This document shows, piece after piece, positions 1 to 12,965 of a stretch of 64,000 nucleotides of DNA. Origin of the DNA: Sanghuangporus weigelae. Its lineage: Eukaryota > Basidiomycota > Agaricomycetes > Hymenochaetales > Hymenochaetaceae. Below the pieces are notes generated by a model that searched no databases, was not told where the DNA came from, and saw nothing but the letters and a program-made list of their open reading frames with translations. Position 1 is the stretch's first letter. Each line of letters begins with the position of its first letter. A program made the translations under genes and the position numbers. Location of the stretch: assembly GCA_033182465.1 (NCBI GenBank), contig CP137320.1, positions 1,426,001 through 1,490,000 on the forward strand. Reading direction: 5' to 3'.

Positions 1-2530
1 TTGGATGAAGAAATGAAGCGCGTCAGAGAGGCTGGTGAACGTGTCTCTCAGGTCATGGAGCTCAAAGTCCGGGTTCATTCGCCAGAGCATTCTCTACATA
101 CTGATACCTTGCTTTGCTTCTCAGAACTCCTTAGCAGAACTGCAGAATGCTATCGATTCTCAGGACTGGGAGACGGCCACTAGGCACTGCGCACGAGCAA
201 CGGCGTTACCTCTGGAAGTCATCTCAGGTCCATTTGCTGAAGCAGCTGTGGTCAGTACTTCGAGTCCCTGCCCTTCTGTATAACTTACCGGCATCACAGT
301 AGCCTACTGCGGAGCTGCCTCTTCCGCCGCTGCAAACATTGCAAGCGTTCAGAGAGCAGCTACGCGACATATTCCTGCAACAATTTGCGCAAGCCTCCAG
401 AGCGCGTGATTCTAATATGACGACCCGATTCTTCAAGCTCCTTCCTTCAATTGGCTGGGAGAAGGAAGGCCTTGAAGCATATGCATCCTTCGTTCTTACT
501 CTTGTGCAATCAAAAGCGCCTGCTACGGTGAAATGTACGCTCTATCCTGTATTTCAAATCATCGGAGCTGACTATGACAACTAGCTTCGTCACCGCTCTA
601 CTACGTGACAGCTCTTACTGCTCTCTTTGAGAGCGTGTGCAACATCCTAGACCAGCACCAATCTGTAGTGGAGAAATATTATGGGAAAGGCAAAATGCAG
701 ACTGTTGTAAGATACCTTGTTCGGGAATGCGACACTGTTGTTAAGCGGCTACTCAACGGATGGGAGGAAGATAGACACATAGGAAGGATGGTGAGTGATC
801 GAAAAGCTAGAAATCCAGTTCTCAATGTCGACTAGCAAATAGATTTCCGAAATTTCCACGACTAGTTTTGCCTCGCCAACACGCACCATTTCTAACGCCT
901 TAGAGGAACAATCGATAGACGCAAGGGATGTTGATAAAGTACTGAACGAGATTGCTGCAATGTCGATGAGGTTCGCAGCATTTCGGCGATTCTTATACGC
1001 CTATTCGCAGGCATGTATTTCTTGCTCTTGAAAAGTCTGGCATTGACATGGATTCTCAGAACAATAATAGCGCAACTGAGAAAAGCGACGACGCAGATAC
1101 TGCTTCTTACCCAAGTCAAGAGTCCCTCGATTCTGACAAAAATATCATTGAGATTATTGAGAAATCTGCTTGCAGATCAATGTTTGATGATGTCTTGAAG
1201 AGATATTACATGCCGTTAGAGACATGGTATCTACACTGCACTATGAATCAGGTATTCAATTTCATGAGTTGCGAGCTGCATTCACATCCTGACAAAATCC
1301 AGGCCCATAGGACAACGATGATTGACGATTCGCAAATGCCGCCAGTGACAACCGTGCCGGATATCGTCTTCTACATCTTGAAGTCAGTTTTTCTGCGACT
1401 CCTCAGCACGGGATCTAGTGATGCTGTGGAAGGAACAAGCAAGCACATACGAGAGATCTTGGAAAATGACTACATCAGTGTGATCAAGCGCAAGTTGGAC
1501 GAGGTATATAGGAGCCCAGGGCATACATCAAGCACGACTCGTACGGATAGGCTGGAGAAGGAGAGCAAACTGAATTTTATCGTAGGAGATCCGACTAGTC
1601 GTTTGGGATTTCGGACGAAGTCTAATACCAATCCAACTTTGTCAGGTCCTACTGAATGATCTTGACGTTTCTGCAGCGCATTTTGATCGCCTCATAAAAG
1701 AGATAGCTTCCTCGCAGATTTCGTCACAAAGTTTTCTTCCGGTAGAAAGGAGCAGGGTTCACTCAAGTTTAACTGGTCTTCTGAGTGTCTCACACAAATT
1801 TCGCACTACAATGAAGGTTCGGACTTTCTTGCATCCGTATCGATCTGGTGAACTGAACTTTCGTAGAGCGGAATCGACCAGCTGTTTAATCAGTTGATTC
1901 GTCCGCGACTAAGAAACTTGATCCCGGACTTATACAGAGATGTCTCTTATGTTCTGGACGAGGACGGTTTTTCCGCGTCGGAATATCAAGATATTGTGCG
2001 GAAAAGGTTTATAAAGGCATGGGAGAACATAGTCGATGGTTTCAAGGTTATACTTGTCAATCGGCGGCTCTAACGTCAACTGACAAGCAATTGTGGGCAG
2101 GATTCATTTACAGAGTCGAACTATCGCATCTTTGTTGGTCAAGTTATTGATGTTTTAATTCGACCGTGGGAGAAGTATGTCATGACAGTGAAATACACAG
2201 AAGTGAGTGGTACACAGGTTACATGTGCGGAACTGATTATCTAACGAGCGTATGTAGCTAGGCGCAATTCGCTTTGACCAAGATATTCGCGCTATATCGA
2301 CATATTTATCCTCGCATACAGCGCTTGGCGATATACGGGAGAAGCTTCAACGATTACAGCAAATATCGACTTTGCTGAATATCGATAAGGTGCGCCACCC
2401 ATCGTATTGTGATCCACTTTTACTAACTTCGCTCTAGGATGAGGATGTCGATGACTTCTACAGTAGTAGTGGCATTGCTTGGAAGATAACCATGACGGAA
2501 GCTCGAGCAATTGCAGCTCTGAAGGTCTGA
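1..2530 (+). CDS. COG4: Conserved oligomeric Golgi complex subunit 4, 5'-truncated
   Basis: This is the C-terminal part of COG4, a subunit of the COG tethering complex that captures retrograde intra-Golgi vesicles. The window opens inside an exon (residues LDEEMKRVREAGERV). After an intron (GTCCGG to TTCTCAG) the frame continues into a block typical of the family: SLAELQNAIDSQDWETA, CARATALPLEVISGPFAE, RFFKLLPSIGWEKEGLEAYA. Several short introns follow. The last exon encodes DVDDFYSSSGIAWKITMTEA and stops at TGA 2528-2530. The true start lies left of the window. It is convergent with VPS2, with about 100 bp between the stops. Identification is from family knowledge of the COG4 blocks; exact exon edges in the middle were not all resolved. 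Confidence 0.85.
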
Positions 2531-2630
2531 TATCCCGATCATATACTAGCAGGATCGAAGCTGAGCCATCTGGCAAAATGCTATACATACGCTGCAATGG
2601 TAAACTACTAGTATCACAACTACGGCAATA

Positions 2631-3624
2631 TTATCCACGCCTAAGAGCGTCTAAACGAGCTTGCAGTGCGTCTTCGTCAGACAAACCTCCACCAACCCCC
2701 GAATTGCCTGTGCCTTTATTGTCCGAATCTCCCCTATTGCTAGAGAGAGCGTCCGCCTCTGATTCTCCTATGGCGACCGGTTGCCTTGTATTTGCCACTG
2801 GAGCTGCTAGAGAGCTTGAGGGAGCCTCGACAAGCTGAATGACAAGCACTTAGTGTTGGATATGAGCGGGAATATACACAACGCTTGCGAACCTGCTGTG
2901 ATACATCGACACCTATTTCGTCCAAGACTTGCTTGAGAATCTTGTCTCCTTCCTCTTCTTCGTCTTCAAGCTCATCGTCCATCACATCATCAACCGCGTC
3001 CGACATCATCTCTTCTTTCATATCCATGGTTGCACTTTCTTTCTCAAATTCGGTCATGATACGCTGGATTGCAGGCAGATTGAGTCCTCTATTCATTGCA
3101 CCCATAGCCTGTAGAATCAGTCGAGTAAGAGAGAGAGAGAGGGAGAGTAATTGGGAGGAGTATTGAACGAAGCACCCACCCTGGTCGCGCCTCGCATTGC
3201 CTCGGCCATTTGCTGATTACTGCGCAGAGTCTGAATGCGAAGGCTGACAGCCTGAAGCTGAGTTCTCATTTGGTAGAACTTCTGGACATATCTTCGTGTT
3301 CGAACGAGGTCCTTGGCCATAACTTTGCAGGCATTCTGCAGTACTAGAATGTCAAACTATCGATCCAGGACAAAGAACTAGAAGGATATGAACCATCTGC
3401 CCAGATTTTGCACTGCGTTTAATGTCCATTATGAGCTTCTTTTCCTGCTGCTCGAGCTTGCCGCGCTCTCGATCGAGCTCGCGCTGCGCTTTCGCTAAAG
3501 CCCGCTGATGCTGGCGTAGCCGCTCTGCTGGTGTCACGGACCTGCCGAATAGCGTTTCCTGGGTAAAGAGGTAGGAGTAGTACAGAGGAAAGGAAACCAA
3601 GACATCACGTACAAGTATATTCAT
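2631..3624 (-). CDS. VPS2: ESCRT-III subunit Vps2 (Did4/CHMP2)
   Basis: Vps2 is a core ESCRT-III subunit that polymerises on endosomal membranes for multivesicular body sorting and recruits the Vps4 ATPase. Five exons can be assembled. A 12-nt first exon (ATG AAT ATA CTT, 3624-3613) is spliced over a GTACGT to CAG intron to give MNILETLFG. Then come TPAERLRQHQRALAKAQREL, AKDLVRTRRYVQKFYQMR, MRGATRAMGAMNRGL and an acidic helix MDMKEEMMSDAVDDVMDDE. The last exon ends DEDALQARLDALRRG, a good MIT-interacting motif (MIM1) for Vps4. Intron 3 contains an AG-rich simple repeat near 3127-3147. The gene is complete. Its promoter is shared with the myosin gene: the two start codons are about 230 bp apart and point away from each other. 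Confidence 0.93.
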
Positions 3625-3854
3625 TGCGAAGCTAGAATAAAATGAGGGAGAGAAACGAAAGACGACGCGCGCTTTCAGCACGTAGTAATAGTAAGTAATA
3701 GTAATGGTAGGGACGTGTTTTTTGCTTGTCACTCATTTAGGCCATCTCCTTCTTCTCCACTCACCACCATCACTCCTTTTTTCTCTCTCCCTGTTCATCA
3801 GCGTCAGCGTTGCAACTGGCTTCCGGTTAGCCAGCATCGCCGCGTCTTGCTGCT
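3625..3854. promoter_or_regulatory. Divergent VPS2 / myosin V promoter region
   Basis: These 230 bp separate the start codons of VPS2 (minus) and the class V myosin (plus). The myosin side is strongly pyrimidine-rich on the plus strand (about 3740-3790), common near fungal transcription starts. I see no clear TATA element. Shared regulation of two trafficking genes is an inference from the spacing. Confidence 0.5.
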
Positions 3855-6800
3855 ATGGCAGACAATATATACAGCAAGGGCACTCGAGTCTGGTTCCCCG
3901 ACAAGGAACAGGGATGGATATCTGCAGAGGTCCTACAGGTCGTTAAATCGGACAACGATGCCATCAAGCTCGTTTTCGTCGATGAACGAGGAAAGGTATC
4001 TCGTTACCCTGGGTTATGTCTTGAGCTTTCTCGCGCTTACTATCATTCGAGGAAATCACTATTGAGACGACCGGCAAGGATATCAAGGACGGGAAGGGAG
4101 ACTTGCCACCTTTGCGTAACCCTCCGCTGCTCGAGACTGCAGATGACTTGGCTACTCTCTCCCACTTAAATGAACCTTCAGGTGCGTCGGCGTGTCCGAA
4201 CTACGCTCGTCTTTTCAACGCGTTCCTTGACCGTTACGTTCCAGTTTTACATACCATTCGCAATCGTTACGCTCAACATAGTATCTATACCTACAGCGGG
4301 ATCGTTCTCATTGCTGTCAATCCTTTTCAACGAGTTACTCTCTATGGTCCCGAGATCATTCAAGCATACAGTGGAAGACGTAAGGGAGAGCTAGAGCCCC
4401 ATTTATTCGCCATTGCGGAGGATGCGTACACTCGAATGAGTAAAGAGAAGCAGGGCCAGACCATTATCGTTTCCGGAGAGAGGTGGGTTTAAGTATTCTC
4501 ATGTCGGCCTAATTTATTGACGTGCAAGACGAATAGTGGTGCCGGAAAGACTGAATCTGTAAGTTGAATCTTCTAGATATTAGCAACATACCCCAACCAA
4601 TTTCCGCAGGCAAAGTTGATAATGCGTTTCCTTGCTTCGGTAAATCCTCCCGCTCTAGTGGGTAGATCCCGGACCAAGGCATCCTTAGACGAGTCAAGCG
4701 AAGTAGAACGCCAGATTCTTGCTACGAATCCTATACTCGAGGCCTTTGGGAACGCAAAGACAACCAGAAATGACAATTCATCACGTTTCGGCAAATATAT
4801 CCAGGTAACTAACATTTAAAAAATTATATTGAGAGTTTTCAACACTAATTGGTACAAAGATTTTGTTCGATAGCAAGCAGGAAATAGTCGGTGCACGCAT
4901 TCGTACTTATTTGCTGGAGCGTTCTCGTCTAGTCTATCAACCGGAAACGGAACGCAACTACCACATCTTCTATCAACTCTGCGCCGGGACGCCACTCAAG
5001 GAGCGTAAAGATCTTGGACTCGATACGGATATCACGAAGTTCCATTATCTTCGACAGGGAGGTCCGACTTCAACGCCAATTCCTGGTGTTGACGACGCGG
5101 AGGACTTCCGTTCGACGCAGCATGCTCTGTCAACAGTTGGAATTAGTGTAGAAAAGCAATGGGCTGTCTTCAAGCTTCTTGCCGCTCTTCTACACCTCGG
5201 CAATATCAAGATTTCACAAATTCGTCAAGACGCCACAATTGGCGACAATGACCAAGCTTTGCTCCTCTGCACTCGATTCCTGGGCATCAACCCTGCTGAC
5301 TTTAGACGCTGGACAATCAAAAAGCAGATCACTACTCGCTCAGAGAAGATTGTCACCTCTCTCAACGCTGTCCAAGCGACTGTCGTGAGAGATAGCGTCG
5401 CAAAGTTTGTATACGCATGCCTGTTTGAATGGTTGGTAGCTGTCGTAAACGAAAGCCTCGCTGGCGAAGGCGGAGAAGCTGCCAACAAAGCGGAAATGTT
5501 TATCGGAGTGTTGGATATTTATGGGTTTGAACACTTCCAAAAGGTGCGCATTGGATTTTATACCCATTTTTCCAATTAATAATCGGTCGCGATCAACAGA
5601 ACTCGTTTGAGCAATTCAGCATTAATTATGCGAATGAAAAGCTTCAGCAAGAGGTACGATCAGGTTACATATTGCACCAAGACACGTGTTAAACCTTTTC
5701 CGCAGTTCAATGCACACGTATTTAAGCTGGAGCAAGAAGAATATGTTCGTGAAGAGATAAACTGGACGTTCATCGATTTTTCGGATAATCAACCTTGCAT
5801 AGACGTGCTAGAGGGAAGGCTTGGTGTATTAGCGCTACTTGATGAGGAGTCGCGCTTGCCTTCTGGAAGCGATGCATCTTTCCTTCAAAAGCTTCATCAA
5901 CAGCTCTTAAAACCCGAGACGAAAAACATATTTAAGAAGCCTCGTTTTGGAAATAATGCTTTTACCATTGCTCATTACGCTCTGGACGTCACTTACGAGG
6001 TGGAAGGATTCATCGAAAAGAATCGAGACACAGTTCCTGATGAGCACCTCGCTCTGCTTGCATCAACAGCGAATCCGTTCCTGAAGGAAGTCTTAGAGAC
6101 TGCTCTCACCTCGACGAAGCCTCCCGAAAGCCCGAATCCAGCTACTCCTGCTCTGGACGGAAATAAACGCTCATCTCTTATCCCAGATCCGGGACGTTCC
6201 ACTCTGGCAGTTGGTTCATCATCGACTCCAGGCGCAAAACGAGTAGCCAAGAAGCCAACGCTAGGATCAATTTTCAAAGCTTCATTGATCAGCTTGATGG
6301 ACACACTCAGTGTGACTAATGTGCATTACATTCGATGCATAAAGCCCAACGATGCAAAGCGTGCATGGGAATTTCAACCCCAGCAGGTTCTTGGTCAACT
6401 ACGGGCTTGCGGCGTTCTAGAAACAATCCGGATAAGTTGCGCTGGCTACCCTTCACGATGGACCTACGAAGAATTTGCTGAACGGTATGTTGACGTCGTG
6501 AAAATTGGTTCGTTAGCTAATTCCGTCTTTAGGTATTATATGCTTGTTCCTTCGAGTGATTGGAGTCCGATGATAAAAAACCTTGAAATAAAGCCCTTGT
6601 GCTCCCTCATCCTGAAGAAGACAATCAACGACGAAGACAAATATCAAGCAGGTCTCACCAAGATATTCTTTCGAGCCGGAATGCTGGCTGCCTTGGAGTC
6701 TCTACGCTCGGAGAGGTTGAACTCCCTCGTGACCTTGATTCAGAAGAATGTCCGAAGAAGACTTGCCGCCAAGAAGTACCAAAGCATGCGTAGAGCTGCC

Positions 6801-9484
6801 ATTAAGATCCAAACTTGGTGGCGCGGAATTTTAGCCAGAAGGTTGGTCGGCGAAATACGACGCGAAGTATCAGCTCGCAAGCTACAAACCGCAATTCGTC
6901 GTTATCTGCAGCGAGGTAGATTCGTGGCAATTCGGATTGCAATCATTTCAATCCAGAGCCGTAAGTCATTGTCACAGATAAACGTTTTTCGTGACCTGAT
7001 ATCAACTTCCGGCAGATATTCGCGGTGCTATTGCACGCAAACGATATAACGAAGCGAAATATGCTCACGCAGCTATTCTTTTGCAAAGCCTCTTGCGAGG
7101 AAGGTGAGATTAAACAGCGATCTCTATATTATTCTTATTGAAGCGGATACGTTACAGGATGGTACGACGACGGTTTAAGTGTGATATCAAGCGCATCATT
7201 TATCTCCAGTCGTGCTTGAGAAGACGTTTGGCTCGCAAAGAGCTCAAAGCTCTCAGAGCTGAAGCTCGATCAATCAACAAGTTCAAAGAAACATCCTACA
7301 AACTCGAAAACAAGGTCGTCGAGCTCACCCAGCGCCTACAAGAAAGGACGAACGAGAAGAAGGAACTTCAGTCGAAAGTGTCAGAGCTTGAACAACAGTT
7401 GCAAGTATGGATTTCGCGTCATCAGGAATCTGACTCGAGAGCGAAGCAACTTCAAGCCGATCTACATACCTCACAGACCGAGGTCACAAAGCGAGATGGG
7501 TTACTTCGTGCCAAACAGGACGTTGAGACGCGGTTAGCAGAGGCTTTGTCTCGGCTTTCCGAGAAGGAGGCACTTGTACAGAAACTAACTGAGGATCTTC
7601 GTTCGCATGCTGCGAAATTAGAAGCCCAGCAGAAAACGCTTGATAGCGCGCCTGCTCGATCAGAAGACAACTCGGTGATCGCCACCCTTAAGAACGAGGT
7701 CAGCAACTTGAGGGAGCAGCTGAACCGTGCCAATGCTTTGAATGCCTTGACACGCGGTGCACGAATCGAACCTCCGACTTCACCTTCCTTTGCGTCAAAC
7801 CTACGTCCCTTTGATACATCGGCGGTCATCAATGGCGACCCGTCCTCTACGAAGAAGCACCAAAGAAGACACAGCTCCGCTGGCGTATACTCACTAGATC
7901 CTTCAGAACATCGTGCTTCGGTCGACGAACTGATGATGTCTGCTAAACGTGTCCAAAACGGCAACCCTCGCGCTGTGTCCGTCGCATTCAATGGCCATGA
8001 TGTGTTGCCTCGCCTCAAATCACCTACCGGTTTGTCAGAGCTTTACGGCGATCCTGCGGAGGAAAAGATTAAGCTTATGCTTGATGCCAAGCGCTTAGAC
8101 GAGGACATTCTTGATGGACTCATCCGTGGTTTGAAGATCCCTGCTCCAAGCTTGACGAACCCTTCTGCCGTAAAGGAAATTCTTTTCCCAGCCAACTTAA
8201 TTAGCCTTGTCACAAATGAAATGTGGAAGTACGGCCTGATTCCAGAGAGCGAAAGATACCTGGCGAACGTAATGCAGACTATTCAGAGCCACGTCATGGT
8301 AAGTATCTGTTGCTTATTTGTATATCTTGATCACTCACTCCTCCGCAGTCTTTCCAAAGCGAAGATGCTATTATTCCTGGGATATTCTGGCTTTCAAATG
8401 TCCACGAGATGCTCTCTTTCATTTGCGTTGCCGAGAGCGATATGTTGCAAGGTATCGGACCAGGAGGGGAGGCTGCGGGACGAGAGTTTGAATGGTCTGA
8501 TTATGAGCGCCTCGTGACTATGGTCAAGCATGACCTCGACAGCTTAGAGTATAACATTTATCATACCTGGATGCTGGAAACAAAGAAACGCCTCTCGAAG
8601 ATGGTCATTCCAGCACTTATTGAGAGCCAATCGTTACCTGGGTTCACGACAAGTGACGGCGGCGGTCGACTCTTTAATAGGCTCCTGAACTCCAATTCCA
8701 CTCCCGCGTACAGCATGGACGATGTCCTAAACCTTTTGAATAAGGTCTGGAAGAGCTTAAGAAGCTACTACATGGAGGAATCGGTTGTACAACAGGTCAT
8801 TACTGAGCTCCTCAAACTGATCGGTGTTACGAGCTTCAACGACCTCTTGATGCGCCGTAATTTCTGCTCTTGGAAGCGAGGTATGTAACTTTTTCCCCCT
8901 CGTTGATTTCTATTCTTGCTCATGTTGTTATACAGCCATGCAAATCCAGTATAATATCACTCGGATTGAGGAATGGTGCAAGTCGCATAATATGCCAGAG
9001 GGCACTTTGCAATTGGAGCATCTCATGCAGGCGACAAAGCTCTTACAGTTGAAGAAGGTTCGCATGATATCGTTGCTTTAAAGAATCGGTACTGGTACTG
9101 AAATTTATCCGTCAGGCGACACCAGCAGATATCGAAATCATATATGACGTTTGCTGGATGCTGAGCCCTTCGCAAATTCAGCGAATGTGTACAAATTACT
9201 TTGTTGCTGATTACGAGGTAAGACGATTTTGCTCTTTTCTTGAGAAGTAATGATAATTAATCGCCCGTGCTTCTCAGAACCCGATTTCCCCAGAAATTCT
9301 TCGAGTTGTGGCATCAAGGGTAGTTCCAAATGATCGAAATGATCACCTTCTCCTTGCACCAGAAACCGAAGAGGTTGGACCGTACGAAGTTCCACTACCT
9401 CGGGAAGTGTCGGGACTGGAGACATATGTACCAGCGTACCTCAATGTTTCGCATCTACGTCGACTTGCAGCTCTGGTAGCGTAA
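3855..9484 (+). CDS. MYO2: Class V myosin heavy chain
   Basis: This is an actin-based cargo motor for polarised secretion and organelle transport. Domains in order: an SH3-like N-terminus ([16 protein letters not shown]); a motor domain with the P-loop [10 protein letters not shown] split by an intron near 4550-4610, switch I region [21 protein letters not shown] and the relay region [17 protein letters not shown]; then about six IQ motifs (for example [31 protein letters not shown], 6720-7240) that should bind light chains. A coiled coil follows ([20 protein letters not shown]), then a Ser-rich linker and a C-terminal DIL/globular cargo-binding domain (8030-9484) with the typical [23 protein letters not shown] block. 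The stop is TAA 9482-9484. At least ten short introns interrupt it. Start chosen as the first ATG in frame with the SH3-like block. Complete, with no lesion seen. Confidence 0.95.
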
Positions 9485-10102
9485 CGGTCGTTCTTGATGA
9501 TGTCTACTTTCTTCGGATTTTCTGTCTTTGACACTGTATATTGCGTAATATTTTTAATGAAGGGGGGAGCTCATTGCTAGTGTTATGCGACAGTCACTTC
9601 CCATGCAAACAGGAATGGCCACATATTCTTAGCAACCAGGATCATATATGTTTGACCAAAACTCATCGTATAGTAAGTATATGGGGATGGCTGGCCCTCA
9701 GGGTCTTGGGGGAATAATCATTTTTTTAAAACATTTTCCTCCTGTGGAGTATCTTCAAGTCTGCGCTTACACTCCTGTACCTATGTCTGTAATGAGATAT
9801 ATCCAGGTGTTATTGTACTGACAGGACAATGGAAAACTTGGTGAATATTGTTGTTGAGTGCGAGGAGTAAGCTATGTAGCGACGGTCGACTCGCTCGTCT
9901 TGCCACTTGTCATCCTGAACGTTAACAGTGAGCTCCTACACTGCCGTTGGGCGCAAACGCGTCCATTTCTGTTGTGTATCTTGGGAAACTACTTGCCTAA
10001 CTAGAGGGCTGGACAGCCGGGGACCAGTACTGTACTGTGATCGTCCAGTGCTTGTGCTGCCATTGGTGCTCACTGCTCAGAGCCAGAGCCAGAGCCAGTG
10101 CC
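9485..10102. other. Intergenic region between myosin V and the Rco1-like gene
   Basis: This gap of about 620 bp holds the 3' end of the myosin transcript and the upstream region of the PHD gene. A short imperfect CAGAGC tandem lies at 10077-10100, just before the chosen start. An ACGCGT hexamer is at 9957-9962. No convincing gene is seen on either strand. Confidence 0.5.
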
Positions 10103-12844
10103 ATGTCCACTGTCCCGTCATGTCTTCTGAACCCGCTGCCTGTGATTCAACCCCAGCGTCTCGACGGTGACCCATCTCTTGCGACCGAGATTCTCCCTGG
10201 ACCTCCCTCTCTAGAGTCCATCGGCCAAATCTCGAAGAGAAACGAGCCCAGGAAGTTCCCTGCGCCTTCTTATCTTCCTCTCTCTGATCCTGGTACGACC
10301 TACACAAGTCTCGCAGGCGGTATGGCCGCAATGGCTCTTGATGACAACGGCTCCCGTCGAAAGCGGGCTCGCTTGGATAAAGGGTACGTCCACCGTTTCT
10401 CTCACATCCTGCATTCTGTCTGACGCTGCTCGCATCTTTGACCTATCCGCGTTCTTCCTCTACTGAAACCATGTCGGTTTGATTTATCACACTGAAAAGT
10501 ATCTCAAATCGCTCTCAGCGTACTTCATCGAGACACCTCGCTGGAAACAGCTCTCTGGGCGATCAATTCATGATGTTGGAGGCAGACATTACCTCGTCTC
10601 AGCGAGGACTGGATGATGCTGGCATTTTCAACGAAGACGATCGATCCACGTCACACTCAAGGTCAACCTCTGCTCCTCTCAGCGGAGAGGCGCAGGAACA
10701 GAGCATTTCTGAAAACGGCCCCCGAATAACCAACGGGAAGGGCAAGGAGAAAGAGAAGGAAAATACAGAAAAAGTGGCTCAAGTGCATGTGAAGGAGGAG
10801 CCTGTCGCATTACAACTGGCTGATATGCCGAATGGACCGGTAAGCACGATCGGTTCTGCCACCACCACCACCACAACCGCTATGGTCCATCTGGGACTGA
10901 CCTGTCTTCTTTAAGATGAATGAAGATTATTGCTCATCATGCAGTTCTGTTGGGGCACTCGTGTACTGCGACGGATGTCCTCGCGCATTTCACTTATGGT
11001 GTCTTGATCCACCAATGGATCCCTCGGATTTTCCTGAAGGAGAAGAAAGCTGGTATTGTCCTAGTTGCAAAGTTGATCGAGTAAATCTTCCATTACGAGT
11101 TCCGAAAGTTCATGGTGCCTCATACTGTTCTTCAACATCCAGGGTCCCCAACCAAGGCCAACGCACACGTTCCTTTCACCTTTGATCCAACAAGTCCAGA
11201 ACACCATTCCTACAGAGTTTCGTTTACCGGAAGAAATCAGGACCTTCTTCCGCGATGGTACGTACCAGCAGTTGAGATACTTGAGTAAAAGAATGACATT
11301 GTTGAAAGTGGCTGCGGGACCTGGAGGAATTTATATGGATAATTCCTCTGTCAAGGCCAATCGAATAGGGTTCGTTCATTCCTTTCTGTGAATGATAAAT
11401 CACTCAAACGAGACCATAGGCGCCATGGATTCGGTGAGGAGCGCGATCCTTTCCGACTGAAAGATAATAAAGGTGCTCCTGTGATTTGCTTTCGATGCGG
11501 CAAGTCGGCTCTTCCCGACGAGCCCGAGTTAGGGCATTCGACAAGAGCGAGAAGAGCATCAACTGTCTCACCTCAGTCTCAACGGTGGAAAGGCATGATA
11601 TCATGCGACTTCTGTCCGTTGCATTGGCATGTCGACTGTTTGGATCCTCCAATGACTTCTCTCCCTCCAATAAGTCGCAAGTGGAAGTGTCCTAATCATG
11701 CTAACAGCAGTGCGGTAAGATTATAGCAGCTGACGGAAGAAGTGACTGATCTTAAGATGGATGCTATTTTTCAGCCGAAGGCGCGAACGCCAAGAGTTGT
11801 CGCTCCACCAATAGATATCATCGAGCCGCGTCAAAGTAACAATGGTCATATCGAAGTCATCAATTCTGAGTTCTCGAGTCGCCCGGAAGAGAAAATGTCA
11901 ATCGATGAGCTTCTCATCAATGGCCGGCGATATCGAGTGCCGGAACGGATCATTGTTGTGGACTTTTGGAATAAGATAAGGCAGCCAAGGGGAGTTAAGA
12001 TGAGGTTCGTCGTCACCTATTGCATCTCATCAACTTGCTAACTCTTACTTCTCAAACTTTGAGCCAAAGCGCCAGTGCTGCATCATCTCCTCTTACGTCC
12101 TTGAGCTCTTTGGAAGACCAAAGTGACCAACCTCCAGCACTAATGCTCAATGATCGGCCTAGTAATAGCGATACTTTACGTGTTGCTGAGGTGAGCACAT
12201 ATTGGTATCATGCTCTCAAATAGTTAATTCTGGCCGGTAGCTCTTGTGTCAGTTACAGTCTGGCGAAGCAAATGGCGCAAACAACAGTGGTGTAAAGAAC
12301 GTACGTGTAGGAATCCGTGTCATTTGCCATTCTAAGCTACGGTGTGTAGGAAATACATCGAGCGCATCCGTGTCGACCTTCGACCGCATCGAAATTATCG
12401 AGTAAATCTCGCTCGAGGAAGGATGGAATGAACGGAGTCGGATCATCTCGTCCCCACGACAAAGTTTCCCGTATCACATTGCGTAGCACCTCGAGGCTCG
12501 GTGGAGTATCTCCCGAGGCATCCGATACCCATTATCTTCACGATGAAGATACGAAACAAGGTGCCTCTCCTGTCAATAGCTTTCGCCCTACGTCAACTGC
12601 AAAGTCCATCAATGATCCATCTAGAGTAAGACCCTCGACATCGCCTCTCAAGATTCGGATACCTGGACGTCTCTTGCAAAACAGGGCAACCAACGGTACT
12701 GCATCAGAAAGTACCTCTACGCAACCACCCGCTTCCATATCCTCCCTACAGGTCCGCCCGCGAAGGTCTCTTCGTCACCATGCTTCCACAAGTCGGACAG
12801 GCTCAGAGCGCAGCTTATCTGTTGACCAAGATGGACGCTTATGA
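10103..12844 (+). CDS. RCO1: Double PHD-finger protein, Rco1/PHF12-like
   Basis: This is a likely chromatin reader subunit of the Rpd3S histone deacetylase complex. PHD1 (about 10920-11080) has Cys4-His-Cys3 spacing: [20 protein letters not shown], then HLWCLDPP and WYCPSC. It is followed by a block like the Rco1 MRG-binding linker ([18 protein letters not shown]). PHD2 (about 11480-11700) reads [29 protein letters not shown] and WKCPNH. The N-terminus carries an NLS-like stretch [12 protein letters not shown]. The Ser/Arg-rich C-terminus includes [11 protein letters not shown] and ends at 12844. The start at 10103 ([10 protein letters not shown]) is the first ATG in frame with the first recognised exon. 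The two-PHD layout with the linker favours Rco1/PHF12 over other PHD proteins, but complex membership is inference. Confidence 0.8.
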
Positions 12845-12965
12845 ATGCTTTCACGTTGTTTATTACATATGTGTTATGGTCTCTCGCATTTAAACTTCAG
12901 AAGCTAATAATTTCATACGTCATGTATTAGACTCTTAGAAGTCCTGCTGTTTTACCTGGACGAAG

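Noticed and set aside
7452-8018. 188-codon minus-strand open frame inside the myosin gene
   Set aside because: It is the antisense shadow of the myosin coiled coil and linker, where codon bias keeps the reverse frame open.
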